Shown here piece by piece: positions 36,144 through 46,280 of a stretch of DNA of 64,000 nucleotides. The stretch is from NCBI RefSeq assembly GCF_030685535.1, contig NZ_CP131601.1, positions 992,001-1,056,000 on the forward strand, read 5' to 3'. The position numbers were made by a program, and so were the translations under genes. Under the pieces are notes generated by a model that was not told the DNA's origin, made no database searches, and saw only the letters and a program-made list of their open reading frames with translations. Numbering within the stretch: position 1 is the stretch's first letter; each line of letters opens with the position of its first letter. The stretch is from Photobacterium leiognathi (GTDB lineage: Bacteria; Pseudomonadota; Gammaproteobacteria; Enterobacterales; Vibrionaceae).

Positions 36144-38099
36144 ATGATAACGAAGTTTTTTGCCTCTGGCGGTGCGTTAGACAAAGCGATTCCGGGTTTT
36201 CAGGCTCGCCAACCCCAAATTGATATGGCGAATGCAGTAGCAGACGCAATCAAACATGAGTCTCAGCTGGTGGTTGAAGCCGGAACGGGTACAGGCAAAA
36301 CCTTTGCTTATGTAATTCCTGCTTTGCTTAGTGGTAAGAAAACTATTATCAGTACTGGTTCTAAAAACCTTCAAGAGCAGCTATTCCACCGTGATTTACC
36401 ATTAATGGCGGATGCGATTGGCTTTACAGGGCGAGTGGCATTGCTAAAAGGGCGCTCAAATTACCTATGCATTGATCGCTTAAATCGCCAAGTATTAGAA
36501 AGTCATGATGTTGAATCGGATCCTACACTGCTTACTCAATTGGTTAAAATTCGCCAATGGTCTTCATCATCAAAATCGGGCGATTTTGGTGAGTGTGATG
36601 ATGTCGCAGAAGATAGCCCCGTTATTCCGTTGATCACCTCTACTAATGACAACTGCTTAGGTCGTGAATGTCCGTCTTATGATGAATGCTTTGTGGTTAA
36701 AGCGCGTCGAAAAGCGATGGAAGCGGATGTGGTAGTGGTAAACCATCACTTATTCTTGGCTGATTTAGCGATTAAGGAAACAGGCTTTGGTGAGTTAATT
36801 CCAGAAGCTGAAGTGTTTATTTTCGATGAAGCACATCAAATGCCAGATATCGCCAGCCAGTATTTTGGTCAAAGCCTGACCAGTCGCCAGCTGGTTGAAT
36901 TGGCAAAAGATATTGATATCGGCTATCGCACTGAAGCGCGTGATATGCGTCAGTTACAGAAAACAGCGGATCGTTTGCAACAAGCCGCGTTTGAAATGCG
37001 GATTATTTTAGGTGATCCCGGATTTCGTGGAAACTGGCGAGAAGCCTCACAAACACCAGCGGTTCAGCGTGAGTTAACACGATTATCTGATGCGCTCGAT
37101 CTTACCTATGATGTACTGAAATTAGCATTAGGACGTAGCCAGCTTTTAGATACCGCCTTTGAACGAGCTGCGACGTTAAAAGCTAAATTAAAGCGTATGG
37201 CAGATACGTCTATTACGGGTTACTCCTATTGGTACGAATGTACGCCAAGACAGTTCAGTCTAAACATTACGCCGCTAACAGTGGCTGATAAATTTAAAGA
37301 TCAAATGGCAGAGCAAAAAGGGGCGTGGATATTTACTTCAGCGACACTTGCCGTCGATGAAAACTTCACCCACTTTAGCCATCGTCTTGGGTTAGAGCCG
37401 AAAAAGCAGTTTTCATTAGAAAGCCCGTTTGATTACAACCAACAAGCCTTATTGTGTGTGCCTCGTCATTTGCCAGAGCCTAATAGCTATGGTTTAGCAA
37501 ACAAGCTGGTGGCGTTATTATCGCCTGTGATTGAAGCTAATAACGGGCGTTGTTTCTTTCTATGTACCTCTCATCAAATGGTGCGAGAGCTTGCCGAAGG
37601 GTTTCGAGAAAAGCTCAATTTGCCAGTGTTGGCACAGGGCGAGACAACAAAGCAAAAACTGCTGAATGAATACCTCGCTCACGGAAATGCGTTATTAGTG
37701 GCAACGGGGGCATTTTGGGAAGGGATTGATGTTAGAGGCCAAGCCCTTAGCTGTGTTATCATTGATAAATTGCCGTTTACAGCGCCAGATGATCCGTTAT
37801 TAAAAGCACGTATCGAAGATTGTCGTATGCGTGGGGGCGATCCGTTTGCTGAAGTGCAAATTCCAGATGCCGTAATCACCTTAAAGCAAGGTGTTGGGCG
37901 TTTGATCCGTGATACCAAAGATAAAGGCGCACTGATCATTTGTGATAATCGATTAGTGACAAGGCATTACGGCGCTGTATTTTTACGAAGTTTACCGCCA
38001 ATTCCTCGCACTCGAAGTGTTGAAGGAGTTAGTGACTTTTTGTCTACTATTAATAACATCACTGTTATTGAAGATGACAACCAACATTCAGAGGCTTGA
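36144..38099 (+). CDS. yoaA: ATP-dependent DNA helicase, DinG/XPD-like (YoaA)
   Basis: 651 residues. Walker A is EAGTGTGKTFAYV and the DEAH box is FDEAHQMPD. Four Cys suited to the XPD-type Fe-S cluster lie between them: one in SNYLCIDRL and three in NCLGRECPSYDECFV. Motif VI is QGVGRLIRDTKDKG. E. coli YoaA unwinds DNA with the HolC clamp-loader subunit during repair; the same role is likely. tsaB starts directly after its stop codon, as in E. coli. Confidence 0.93.
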   Translation: MITKFFASGGALDKAIPGFQARQPQIDMANAVADAIKHESQLVVEAGTGTGKTFAYVIPALLSGKKTIISTGSKNLQEQLFHRDLPLMADAIGFTGRVALLKGRSNYLCIDRLNRQVLESHDVESDPTLLTQLVKIRQWSSSSKSGDFGECDDVAEDSPVIPLITSTNDNCLGRECPSYDECFVVKARRKAMEADVVVVNHHLFLADLAIKETGFGELIPEAEVFIFDEAHQMPDIASQYFGQSLTSRQLVELAKDIDIGYRTEARDMRQLQKTADRLQQAAFEMRIILGDPGFRGNWREASQTPAVQRELTRLSDALDLTYDVLKLALGRSQLLDTAFERAATLKAKLKRMADTSITGYSYWYECTPRQFSLNITPLTVADKFKDQMAEQKGAWIFTSATLAVDENFTHFSHRLGLEPKKQFSLESPFDYNQQALLCVPRHLPEPNSYGLANKLVALLSPVIEANNGRCFFLCTSHQMVRELAEGFREKLNLPVLAQGETTKQKLLNEYLAHGNALLVATGAFWEGIDVRGQALSCVIIDKLPFTAPDDPLLKARIEDCRMRGGDPFAEVQIPDAVITLKQGVGRLIRDTKDKGALIICDNRLVTRHYGAVFLRSLPPIPRTRSVEGVSDFLSTINNITVIEDDNQHSEA

Positions 38100-38801
38100 A
38101 TGAGCACCAAAATTTTGGCAGTAGATACTGCAACTGAAAACTGTTCTGTTGCCCTTTTAGTGGGTGATGAAGTTATTTCTCGTTGTGAATATGCACCACG
38201 TGAGCACACAACAAAAATTTTGCCAATGGTTGATACTGTACTTGCAGAAGCAGGTCTTAAATTAAATCAACTTGATGCATTAGCTTATGGTCAAGGCCCT
38301 GGTAGCTTTACTGGTGTGCGCATTGGCATCGGTATCGCGCAAGGCTTAGCATTTGGTGCTGATTTACCTATGGTTGGTGTTTCTACGCTGGCTGCAATGG
38401 CGCAAGGTACTTACCGTGTTCATCAAGCTGAGAACGTATTATCAGCGATTGATGCACGTATGGGCGAACTATATTGGGGTCAATACCAACGTAAAGCGGA
38501 TGGTGATTGGCAAGTCGTCGGTGCAGAACAAGTGATTGCACCTGAAGCGTTAGTTGAATCTATGCAAACAGAATCTGGCATTTGGTTAACGGCAGGTACA
38601 GGTTGGGAAGCGTATGCTGAAACCCTAAGCAAATTACCTGTAGCAATGCAGCAAGGCACATTGCTATACCCTGATTCACAAGATATGGTGCAGCTTGCGA
38701 AATTTGCATTTGCTCGTGGTGAAGTAGTACTTGCAGAAGAAGCAAGCCCTGTGTATTTACGTGATACCGTGACGTGGAAAAAGCTACCAGGTCGCGAGTG
38801 A
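38100..38801 (+). CDS. tsaB: tRNA t6A37 biosynthesis protein TsaB
   Basis: 233 residues, an ASKHA-fold TsaD paralogue (formerly YeaZ). Typical segments are [40 protein letters not shown] and [15 protein letters not shown]. It scaffolds TsaD and TsaE in making threonylcarbamoyl-adenosine at position 37 of ANN-decoding tRNAs. The ATG abuts the yoaA stop codon (TGAATGA), implying coupling. Confidence 0.96.
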   Translation: MSTKILAVDTATENCSVALLVGDEVISRCEYAPREHTTKILPMVDTVLAEAGLKLNQLDALAYGQGPGSFTGVRIGIGIAQGLAFGADLPMVGVSTLAAMAQGTYRVHQAENVLSAIDARMGELYWGQYQRKADGDWQVVGAEQVIAPEALVESMQTESGIWLTAGTGWEAYAETLSKLPVAMQQGTLLYPDSQDMVQLAKFAFARGEVVLAEEASPVYLRDTVTWKKLPGRE

Positions 38802-38885
38802 TCGTATCAAAAGTGAGAGTGGTAGCTATGTCTACTACTCTCGTTATAGATGAATCTTGGGTTTATTGGATGATGAGAGGGGATT

Positions 38886-39179
38886 ATGGTAACTATTAAT
38901 CATGGTGTTATTTCTTTACCATCAAAGCCACTCAATTCAACTAATAAAACAGAAAGTGCAAAACAAACAGCGTCAGCGAGTGAGGCTGTTTCTCCTGTTT
39001 CCTCTTCATTATCGTCAGTGGCTCAATCGCCCGAGTTGGCGAATCAAGAATACCGTCAACTTCAATATGATCGTCCTGATGGTAAGCATCAAAAAGCACT
39101 GACTGCTTATATGGATGTGATGCTTCATAGCCGTAAAGAACAACTCTCAAATCTTATCGGTATTGATATGGTTGTTTAA
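38886..39179 (+). CDS. Small hypothetical protein, Ser-rich N-terminal half
   Basis: 97 residues. The first half (to about 48) is low-complexity, rich in Ser, Ala and Pro and probably disordered. The second half, YRQLQYDRPDGKHQKALTAY and MDVMLHSRKEQLSNLIGID, looks like a compact helical segment. GAGAGGGGATT precedes the ATG. No membrane segment or signal. I do not recognise the family. The polar, ordered C-terminal half argues for a real gene. Confidence 0.6.
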   Translation: MVTINHGVISLPSKPLNSTNKTESAKQTASASEAVSPVSSSLSSVAQSPELANQEYRQLQYDRPDGKHQKALTAYMDVMLHSRKEQLSNLIGIDMVV

Positions 39180-39296
39180 AACCATTCCCACTTACTATAT
39201 TCTCCTCGCTATTAACACTTTAATATAAGGTGCCAGCAGACTGTGCATTGATGAGTATTTCTGCTGTTAAATTGAACAGTTATGGTGAGGTTTTAT

Positions 39297-39863
39297 ATGT
39301 TTCGTAAGCTATTTCTTGGGCTGATATTGATCTTTATGGTAGGCTGCGCCAGCGTTCCAGCCAGCTTGCAGACTAAAACGAAAAATCCTATCACAGATTT
39401 ACACGTTATCACCGAGCATCCTACTGTAATGCAACATCAGGAAGTAAGGTTAGGTGGGATCATTGCTTCGATTAAAAATGAAGCAAAGCAAACACGGATT
39501 GAAATTGTCGCATTGCCGTTAACCTCTGACGGTCGACCACTCTTACACAGTAAACCTCAAGGTAGATTTATTGCGAATGTACCTGGCTTTCTCGATCCTA
39601 TTGAGTATGCCAAAGGGCGTTTATTAACTGTGGTGGGACAATATACTGGAACGGAAAAAGGTAAAGTAGGTCAATACGATTACACCTTCCCTGTTGTTAC
39701 AGTGACAGGTGAGCAAATTTGGCAGGTTCAGCAACAAATCCAAATGGAAACACCAATGCGATTTAACCGTTGTATTGGCTTTAATTGTGGGTTCTGGGGC
39801 GATGATTACTTTATGCCGCCGTTTGGTATTGAAGGCCGTGTCGTAGACAGAGTGGTAATGTAA
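39297..39863 (+). CDS. Slp family outer-membrane lipoprotein
   Basis: 188 residues from the ATG at 39297, which has GTGAGG six bases upstream; an ATG five codons earlier gives a poorer signal. The lipoprotein signal is FRKLFLGLILIFMVGC with the lipidated Cys at 17. Slp-typical blocks are HQEVRLGGIIASIKNEAKQT, RLLTVVGQYTGTEKGKVG and YDYTFPVVTVTGEQIW. E. coli Slp is a starvation/acid-linked outer-membrane lipoprotein. The alpha/beta hydrolase gene follows after 3 bases. Confidence 0.88.
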   Translation: MFRKLFLGLILIFMVGCASVPASLQTKTKNPITDLHVITEHPTVMQHQEVRLGGIIASIKNEAKQTRIEIVALPLTSDGRPLLHSKPQGRFIANVPGFLDPIEYAKGRLLTVVGQYTGTEKGKVGQYDYTFPVVTVTGEQIWQVQQQIQMETPMRFNRCIGFNCGFWGDDYFMPPFGIEGRVVDRVVM

Positions 39864-39866
39864 TTG

Positions 39867-40745
39867 ATGGAAGCGATAACCTTTCGCCTTGCAGAAATTG
39901 AGTTAGCTGGATTGGCGAATTTTTCGCTCTCTGCTCCGATTAAAAATAACAAGTCTGTGTTGTTGTTTCTCCATGGTTGGCAAGATAATGCAGCAACGTT
40001 TTCAACGCTTTGGCAACGATTAGACGCTGACTTTAATCTTGTCGCGATTGATTTGCCGGGGCATGGATTATCGCAATCTCGAAGTGAAGATAACTATTAT
40101 CATTTCTTCGATTATATTGATGATTTACACCAAGTGATTTTACAGCTACCTGTTAAGTCAGTGTGTTTAGTTGGACATTCACTGGGTGCCATTATTTCAA
40201 GCTGTTACAGTGCCGCTTATCCTGAACATGTTGAGCAGTTGATCTTAATTGAAGGACTAGCGCCTGTAGTTGAAGAGCCTGCTTTAGCGGTACAGCGATT
40301 AAAGCAAGGATTGAAAAGTCGTCAGCAATATCGCAAACAGCGTGGACGCCGTAAAGCACGGGTAATGGTGTCGTTTGATGAAGCATTGCAACTGCGGGCT
40401 AATGTGAATGGCTTGCCGACGGCATGTTTAGTACCAGTTGTAGAGCGGGCTACTGTTGAGCATGATGGAAAATGGTATTGGCGACATGATCATCGTTTAC
40501 GTTGTGATTCGTTGTATCGCATGACGTTATCACAAGCGCAGGCCATTATGTCGTCTATTGAAGTGCCTATTTACTCTATTGTCGGCAGTCATGGTTTTCC
40601 TATCTTGCGAGATAATCCGCAACAGAAATACGGCATTAAACAGTTTTCTCAGGTAGTGGTTGCAGGGGGGCACCATTGTCACTTAGAGCAGCCTGATGTG
40701 GTATCTGATTGTATTCAAGGCTTTATTTCCCCTCAAAGAGATTAA
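39867..40745 (+). CDS. Alpha/beta hydrolase
   Basis: 292 residues from the ATG at 39867. Oxyanion motif LFLHGWQDNAATFSTLW, nucleophile elbow LVGHSLGAIIS (Ser at about 106), and C-terminal catalytic His in VVAGGHHCHLEQP. The basic stretch SRQQYRKQRGRRKARV lies in the cap region. It resembles serine-hydrolase-like and epoxide-hydrolase-type family members; the substrate is unknown. It probably forms an operon with the Slp gene. Confidence 0.85.
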   Translation: MEAITFRLAEIELAGLANFSLSAPIKNNKSVLLFLHGWQDNAATFSTLWQRLDADFNLVAIDLPGHGLSQSRSEDNYYHFFDYIDDLHQVILQLPVKSVCLVGHSLGAIISSCYSAAYPEHVEQLILIEGLAPVVEEPALAVQRLKQGLKSRQQYRKQRGRRKARVMVSFDEALQLRANVNGLPTACLVPVVERATVEHDGKWYWRHDHRLRCDSLYRMTLSQAQAIMSSIEVPIYSIVGSHGFPILRDNPQQKYGIKQFSQVVVAGGHHCHLEQPDVVSDCIQGFISPQRD

Positions 40746-40922
40746 TCTTTGCTTTTCAATGAGTGACTTCAAAGTTTCAAACTCAGTAAATTTAGCAAGA
40801 TGTTAATTATAAGTTAATTGTGCTGTAATGCAGGCAAATAAACGCTTGTTTGATTTTTTCATTGCAGCCTTTACCTATATTGCTATAGGTAGCAACGCAG
40901 TCTAATAATAAGGAGAGTGCAA

Positions 40923-42608
40923 GTGGATAAAGTTTGGCTTAGCCGCTATCCGAAAGATGTACCAGCAGAAATTAATCCGGATGCATATTCATCATTAGTT
41001 GATATGTTTGAGCAATCAGTACGTAAATACGCTGATCAAACCGCATTTATTAACATGGGTCAGGTGATGACCTTCCGTAAATTGGAAGAGCGTAGCCGTG
41101 CTTTCGCCGCGTACCTGCAAAATGAATTGAAGTTGCAAAAAGGCGATCGTGTTGCGGTAATGATGCCAAACTTGCTGCAATATCCTATCGCACTGTTCGG
41201 TATTTTGCGTGCAGGCTGTGTTGTTGTAAACGTTAACCCGTTATACACACCACGTGAGTTAGAGCACCAGTTAAATGACTCTGGCGCGAAAGCGATCGTT
41301 ATCGTTTCTAACTTCGCTCATACGCTAGAAGCTGTTGTTAAAAATACCTGTGTTAAGAACGTTATTCTAACTAGCCTTGGTGATCAGTTATCACGTCCTA
41401 AAGGTACATTAGTTAACTTCGTTGTTAAGTACATTAAGAAAATGGTGCCGAAGTACCATTTACCTCATGCAACATCCATGCGTATGGCGCTGCGTAAAGG
41501 TCGTCGTATGCAATATGTTAAGCCGTTTATTACTGGCGATGATATGGCATTTCTGCAATACACGGGCGGCACTACAGGTGTAGCGAAAGGTGCGATCTTG
41601 ACTCACCATAATATGGTGTCAAACGTGATGCAGGCGAAAGGCGCTTATGGCCCTGTATTAACGGAAGGTCGTGAGCTTATTGTTACTGCCTTACCGCTAT
41701 ATCACGTATTCGCATTAACGGTTAACTGTTTACTGCTAATGGAAATGGGCGGTCAAAACCTATTGATCACTAACCCTCGTGATATTCCAACGTTTGTGAA
41801 AGAGCTACAGCGTTACCAATTTACGGCCATTACTGGTGTAAATACGCTATTTAATGCGTTGATCAATAACGAAGATTTCCAAGAGCTAGATTTTAGCCAT
41901 CTGCGTCTATCTGTTGGTGGTGGTATGTCTGTACAGCGTGCTGTTGCGGAAAAATGGCAAAAGATCACTGGTAATTACTTACTTGAAGGTTACGGCTTAA
42001 CGGAGTGTTCACCACTGGTTGCAGCGTACCCGTACGATTTAACCAAATACAATGGCTCTATCGGTCTGCCTGTTCCTTCAACTGAAATTCGTATGGTTGA
42101 TGATGAAGGTAATGTAGTTGGTATTGAGGAAGTGGGTGAGCTACAAGTTCGTGGTCCTCAAGTGATGAAAGGTTACTGGCAACGTCCTGAAGCAACCAAA
42201 GAAGTGTTAACTGAAGATGGTTGGTTATCAACGGGTGATATTGTTAAATTCGATGACGAAGGTTTCCTACATATCGTTGATCGTAAGAAAGACATGATCT
42301 TAGTATCAGGCTTTAACGTTTATCCTAATGAAATCGAAGACGTTGTTGCGCTACATGACAAAGTGCTTGAAGTAGCTGCGATCGGTCAGGCACATGAAGT
42401 GTCTGGTGAAGTGGTGAAGCTTTGTGTGGTAAAACGCGACCCAAGTCTAACCAAAGACGAGCTGATTGCACACTGTCGCCAACACTTAACGGGTTACAAG
42501 ATCCCTAAAGTGGTTGAGTTTATGGATGATTTACCAAAAACCAACGTAGGTAAGATCCTACGTCGTGTATTGCGTGAAGAGTCTGACAAAAAAGCACAAC
42601 AGCAATAA
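40923..42608 (+). CDS. fadD: Long-chain fatty acid-CoA ligase
   Basis: 561 residues from a GTG at 40923, seven bases after AAGGAG; a GTG at 40917 is too close to that site. [20 protein letters not shown] aligns with E. coli FadD from its first residue. The AMP-binding motif is [20 protein letters not shown]. The FadD signature region includes [20 protein letters not shown], and the catalytic Lys is in [13 protein letters not shown]. Activates fatty acids for beta-oxidation and uptake at the inner membrane. No clear FadR site seen. Confidence 0.97.
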   Translation: MDKVWLSRYPKDVPAEINPDAYSSLVDMFEQSVRKYADQTAFINMGQVMTFRKLEERSRAFAAYLQNELKLQKGDRVAVMMPNLLQYPIALFGILRAGCVVVNVNPLYTPRELEHQLNDSGAKAIVIVSNFAHTLEAVVKNTCVKNVILTSLGDQLSRPKGTLVNFVVKYIKKMVPKYHLPHATSMRMALRKGRRMQYVKPFITGDDMAFLQYTGGTTGVAKGAILTHHNMVSNVMQAKGAYGPVLTEGRELIVTALPLYHVFALTVNCLLLMEMGGQNLLITNPRDIPTFVKELQRYQFTAITGVNTLFNALINNEDFQELDFSHLRLSVGGGMSVQRAVAEKWQKITGNYLLEGYGLTECSPLVAAYPYDLTKYNGSIGLPVPSTEIRMVDDEGNVVGIEEVGELQVRGPQVMKGYWQRPEATKEVLTEDGWLSTGDIVKFDDEGFLHIVDRKKDMILVSGFNVYPNEIEDVVALHDKVLEVAAIGQAHEVSGEVVKLCVVKRDPSLTKDELIAHCRQHLTGYKIPKVVEFMDDLPKTNVGKILRRVLREESDKKAQQQ

Positions 42609-42688
42609 GTATCGCTAGCTAAGTACGTAAAAATACTCGTCAGTTTTTGATGAGATATGTAATTACGTACCATTGCACGATACTATAG

Positions 42689-42716
42689 ATGCCGACGTTA
42701 ATACGTCGGCATTTTT
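42689..42716 (+). terminator. Terminator after fadD
   Basis: Stem ATGCCGACGT/ACGTCGGCAT with loop TAAT followed by a T-run. It separates fadD from rnd. Confidence 0.85.
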
Positions 42717-42772
42717 CTTAATATAATTTACTAAAAGGTTAATGATTTAGCCCTGCACCGAAAAGGTATCAT

Positions 42773-43900
42773 GTGAACTTCGACATAATTACAACAACCG
42801 AGCAATTACAACAGCGTTGTGACTCAGCCAAAACGCAGGCTGCCGTTATGCTGGATACAGAGTTTGTCCGTACGCGCACGCTATATCCGCGTTTAGGTTT
42901 GATTCAATTATTCGATGGTGAGCATTTATCGTTAATTGATCCGTTAGAGATTGATGATATGGAGCCGCTATGGGCACTATTGCGTGATCAATCTGTAATT
43001 AAAGTCCTTCATGCTTGTGGTGAAGATTTAGAAGTATTCCAACACCACGCAGGTTGCCTACCAACGCCAATGCTTGATACTCAGCTAATGGCGGCATTTT
43101 TGGGTCATGGTATCTCAACGGGCTTTGGTGCATTAGTTAAAGAATATGTGGGTGTGGAGCTTGATAAAGGTGAAGCGCGTACTAACTGGCTAGCTCGCCC
43201 ATTAACGGCGAAGCAATTAGATTATGCTGCGGCAGATGTTCACTACTTAAAGCCATTGTATGAAACCCTACTCGCAAAAGTCGAAGCGACAGGGTACATG
43301 GAAGCGCTACAGCAAGAATGTAATTCTGTCATGTTACGCCGTATTAAACCTATTGATCCTGAGAAAGCATATTTAGATATTAAAAATGCATGGCAGTTAT
43401 ATCCGTCGCAATTAGCGGTATTACAAAAGGTAGCAGCATGGCGAGTTCGCGAAGCGCAAAAGCGTGATATTGCCTTAAACTTCATTGTTAAAGAGTTGCA
43501 CCTATGGAAACTAGCTCGCTTTAATATCAAGTCACGAGCAGGGCTTGAGAAAGAAGGCTTCGAGCCAATGGAGATCCAGCGTCACGGTAATCGCTTACTA
43601 AAGATGGTGCATGATTGTGAGCATATTGCAGCGCAAGACTACCCAGCTAAAATTGAGCGTTTAGTGGATTTCCCTGGCTATAAGCAAATGGTGAAATACA
43701 TTAAAGACGTGGTGACTGAAGTAGAGAAAGAGACGGGGTTAGCCCCTGAGTTTTTAGCATCGAAAAAGCAAATACACCAAGTGCTTTCTTGGGCATGGAA
43801 ACATGATCGTAAAGAAGAGAAACGCCCTGAAATGCTGAAAAACTGGCGTCGTGATCTGTTTGAACAGCGTGTATTAACGATTTTGGATGAGAAAGCTTAA
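42773..43900 (+). CDS. rnd: Ribonuclease D
   Basis: 375 residues, GTG start with AAAAGG upstream. A 3'-5' exoribonuclease of the DEDD-y class that trims tRNA and small RNA precursors. Catalytic motifs are LDTEFVRTRTL (ExoI), HACGEDLEVF (ExoII) and YAAADVHYLKPLY (ExoIII). An HRDC domain lies near the middle (VLQKVAAWRVREAQKRDIAL) and a second helical domain at the C-terminus. The fadD-rnd-minE order resembles E. coli. Confidence 0.95.
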   Translation: MNFDIITTTEQLQQRCDSAKTQAAVMLDTEFVRTRTLYPRLGLIQLFDGEHLSLIDPLEIDDMEPLWALLRDQSVIKVLHACGEDLEVFQHHAGCLPTPMLDTQLMAAFLGHGISTGFGALVKEYVGVELDKGEARTNWLARPLTAKQLDYAAADVHYLKPLYETLLAKVEATGYMEALQQECNSVMLRRIKPIDPEKAYLDIKNAWQLYPSQLAVLQKVAAWRVREAQKRDIALNFIVKELHLWKLARFNIKSRAGLEKEGFEPMEIQRHGNRLLKMVHDCEHIAAQDYPAKIERLVDFPGYKQMVKYIKDVVTEVEKETGLAPEFLASKKQIHQVLSWAWKHDRKEEKRPEMLKNWRRDLFEQRVLTILDEKA

Positions 43901-43927
43901 GCGAACTTTACTTAAGCTTTAGATAAG

Positions 43928-43953
43928 AAAAAACCCGCTATCTGCGGGTTTTT
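43928..43953. terminator. Bidirectional terminator (rnd / minE)
   Basis: Stem AAAACCCGC/GCGGGTTTT with loop TATCT, with A- and T-runs on both sides. It serves convergent rnd and the min operon. Confidence 0.85.
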
Positions 43954-43958
43954 CCGTA

Positions 43959-44222
43959 TTAACGTTCTTCGTCAGGTAACGTTACGTTAAGTTCGAGTAC
44001 GGATAAATCTTCCTCTTTATGATCAAGGTTCACAGACACTTGATTTGGGTCGATTTGTACGTACTTACTGATCACATCTAAAATATCTTGTTTTAGCTGA
44101 GGTAGGTAGGCTGGAGTCGATTGTCCAGCACTACGACGTTCAGCGACGATAATTTGTAGTCTTTCCTTCGCTACGTTCGCTGTTTTCGTCTTTTTCGGGC
44201 GGAAAAACTCGAGCAGTGCCAT
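43959..44222 (-). CDS. minE: Cell division topological specificity factor MinE
   Basis: 87 residues. The membrane-targeting and MinD-activating N-terminus is [26 protein letters not shown] (split here: [11 protein letters not shown] then [13 protein letters not shown]). The C-terminal dimerisation part carries [18 protein letters not shown]. It stimulates MinD ATPase to drive the pole-to-pole oscillation that confines division to mid-cell. It starts 6 bases after minD. Confidence 0.97.
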   Translation of the reverse strand: MALLEFFRPKKTKTANVAKERLQIIVAERRSAGQSTPAYLPQLKQDILDVISKYVQIDPNQVSVNLDHKEEDLSVLELNVTLPDEER

Positions 44223-44228
44223 ATAAAG

Positions 44229-45041
44229 TTAGCCTCCAAATAAGCGTTTTAGGAAGCCTTTCTTCTCTTCCTCTAAGAATTTAAACGGGCGTTCCTCACC
44301 CAATAAGCGTGCTACTGTATCTTCATAAGCAATACCAGCATCAGATTCTTTATCGAAAATAACTGGTTCACCCTTGTTAGACGCGTTTAGCACTGCTTGG
44401 CTTTCAGGAATAACACCTAAAAGAGGAATATGCAAAATTTCTTCAACATCTTGAACGCTTAGCATTTCACCTTGCGTTACACGTGTCGGGTTGTAGCGTG
44501 TTAGTAGCAGGTGTTGTTTAACTGCATCTTTACCTTGTTCTGCACGGCGTGACTTAGAATCTAGAATACCTAGGATACGGTCAGAGTCACGAACAGAAGA
44601 AACTTCAGGGTTGGTTGTTACAATCGCTTCATCTGCGAAGTAAAGTGCCATTAATGCACCTGTTTCAATACCTGCAGGTGAGTCACAGATAATGAATTCA
44701 AAGCCCATTTTATCCAAGTCATTTAAAACGCGCTCAACACCTTCACGAGAAAGTGCATCTTTATCACGAGTCTGAGATGCAGGAAGAACAAACAAGTTGT
44801 CAACGCGCTTATCTTTGATTAGTGCTTGGTTTAAATTTGCTTCGCCGTTAATAACATTAACGAAGTCATAAACGACACGGCGTTCACAACCCATAATGAG
44901 ATCTAGGTTACGCAGACCGATATCAAAATCGATAACTGCAGTTTTTTTACCGCATAATGCTAGGCCAGATGCAATGGCAGCGCTTGAAGTTGTTTTACCA
45001 ACGCCACCTTTACCTGAAGTAACAACGATAATTCGTGCCAT
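44229..45041 (-). CDS. minD: Septum site-determining ATPase MinD
   Basis: 270 residues, the length of E. coli MinD. The deviant Walker A is IVVTSGKGGVGKTTSSAAIA. Switch motifs include DFDIGLRNLD and ICDSPAGIETGALMALYFAD. The C-terminal amphipathic membrane-targeting helix is EEKKGFLKRLFGG. It recruits MinC to the membrane and oscillates with MinE. Second gene of minCDE. Confidence 0.98.
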   Translation of the reverse strand: MARIIVVTSGKGGVGKTTSSAAIASGLALCGKKTAVIDFDIGLRNLDLIMGCERRVVYDFVNVINGEANLNQALIKDKRVDNLFVLPASQTRDKDALSREGVERVLNDLDKMGFEFIICDSPAGIETGALMALYFADEAIVTTNPEVSSVRDSDRILGILDSKSRRAEQGKDAVKQHLLLTRYNPTRVTQGEMLSVQDVEEILHIPLLGVIPESQAVLNASNKGEPVIFDKESDAGIAYEDTVARLLGEERPFKFLEEEKKGFLKRLFGG

Positions 45042-45065
45042 TTACTCAATTCCTTATTAAAACTT

Positions 45066-45773
45066 TTATAAAGCCAGGTGCTCGATGCTGAGTGTATTAT
45101 TAGCAATAGAGATAACTACACCTTTGCCCCAGAACTCTTCCTGAATGTTATCACTTAGCCAGTAGTTTCCTGCAACTGAAATCAATTCAGATTGCAAGTT
45201 CTGACAGAAAATTGTTGCTTCTTGGTCTCCATTGGCACCTGCAATAGCGCGACCACGTAGTGTTCCGTAAATATGAATACAACCATCAGCAAGAATTTCA
45301 GCGCCAGCACTCACATGATTGAGAATGACAAGGTCACGATTTTTTGCGTAAATCTGCTGACCTGAACGAACAGGGGTGCGAATAATAAGTGCTGACTCTC
45401 GGCCTTTTTCTTCTGGCTGAGGAGATGGTTCTACTTCAGTAGATTCTGCTGTTGATTGCTCTTTTACTGAACGAGCGGCATTCATAATAGCAAAACCAGC
45501 AGATTTTGCTTGTTTTTGTAACTCAGGCTCTTTGCAACCACTAATACCCACAGGGATCATACCTGCGTCAACAATTCCGGCTTTTAACTGCTTAAAGTTA
45601 ATATCTTTGCCTGCATTAGATATATCGATAACAACAGGTGCAGAGGCGAAGAAATTAGGTGCGAGTTCAACTTTTTCTTTAAGGTGATCAGTTGCTTTTT
45701 TAATATCACCATCGATTAAATGAAGTGCAGAGAGCGTGAACGAGCTCCCTTTAAGTTCAGCTGTCTTGGTCAT
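45066..45773 (-). CDS. minC: Septum site-determining protein MinC
   Basis: 235 residues. The N-terminal FtsZ-inhibiting domain includes LKGSSFTLSALHL. A variable Glu/Pro-rich linker is followed by the beta-helical C-terminal dimer and MinD-binding domain (RSGQQIYAKNRDLVILNHVS, GAEILADGCIHIYGTLRGRA). Inhibits FtsZ assembly away from mid-cell. Leads minCDE; about 220 bases to the divergent ycgL hold the promoters. Confidence 0.96.
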   Translation of the reverse strand: MTKTAELKGSSFTLSALHLIDGDIKKATDHLKEKVELAPNFFASAPVVIDISNAGKDINFKQLKAGIVDAGMIPVGISGCKEPELQKQAKSAGFAIMNAARSVKEQSTAESTEVEPSPQPEEKGRESALIIRTPVRSGQQIYAKNRDLVILNHVSAGAEILADGCIHIYGTLRGRAIAGANGDQEATIFCQNLQSELISVAGNYWLSDNIQEEFWGKGVVISIANNTLSIEHLAL

Positions 45774-45994
45774 GGGCGTTATTATGGTTAGTGATTAAAT
45801 TAACCACTCTTGTTGATTATCACAAAGGTAGTAGCATGGTATATTCCCTAGCAGTTAGGGGCAAGTTATCCTTGCTTTGACGTTGGAATTTCAGACAAAA
45901 GTCTCATCCTTTATGGTGAAAAATAAACCAATAGGGAATGATGCGTTAAAATTGTGGTCTGAAAGAGGAAGCTTTAACAAATAGGCGAATTGAG

Positions 45995-46273
45995 ATGTTG
46001 TGTGCAATCTATAAAAGCTTAAAAAAAGATAACACTTATTTATATATTAATAAGAAAGATGATTTCTCAGATGTACCTGAAGCATTAATGACTACATTTG
46101 GTAAACCACAATTTGTTATGGTGTTAAAGCTTGATGGTAGAAAGTTAGCATTGGCCGATGTTGAAAAAGTGAAAGAGGCATTAAATACGGTTGGATTTTA
46201 TCTTCAAGTTCCACCGCCAGTGACTAACTTATTGGATCAATATAAAGCCGACAAAGCTAGCAGAGTTAATTAA
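45995..46273 (+). CDS. ycgL: YcgL domain protein
   Basis: 92 residues. Typical YcgL sequence: [46 protein letters not shown] and GFYLQVPPP. Function unknown. In E. coli ycgL also lies next to minC, divergently as here. The transglycosylase gene begins 7 bases after its stop, so they likely form one unit. Confidence 0.92.
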   Translation: MLCAIYKSLKKDNTYLYINKKDDFSDVPEALMTTFGKPQFVMVLKLDGRKLALADVEKVKEALNTVGFYLQVPPPVTNLLDQYKADKASRVN

Positions 46274-46280
46274 GGTTATT

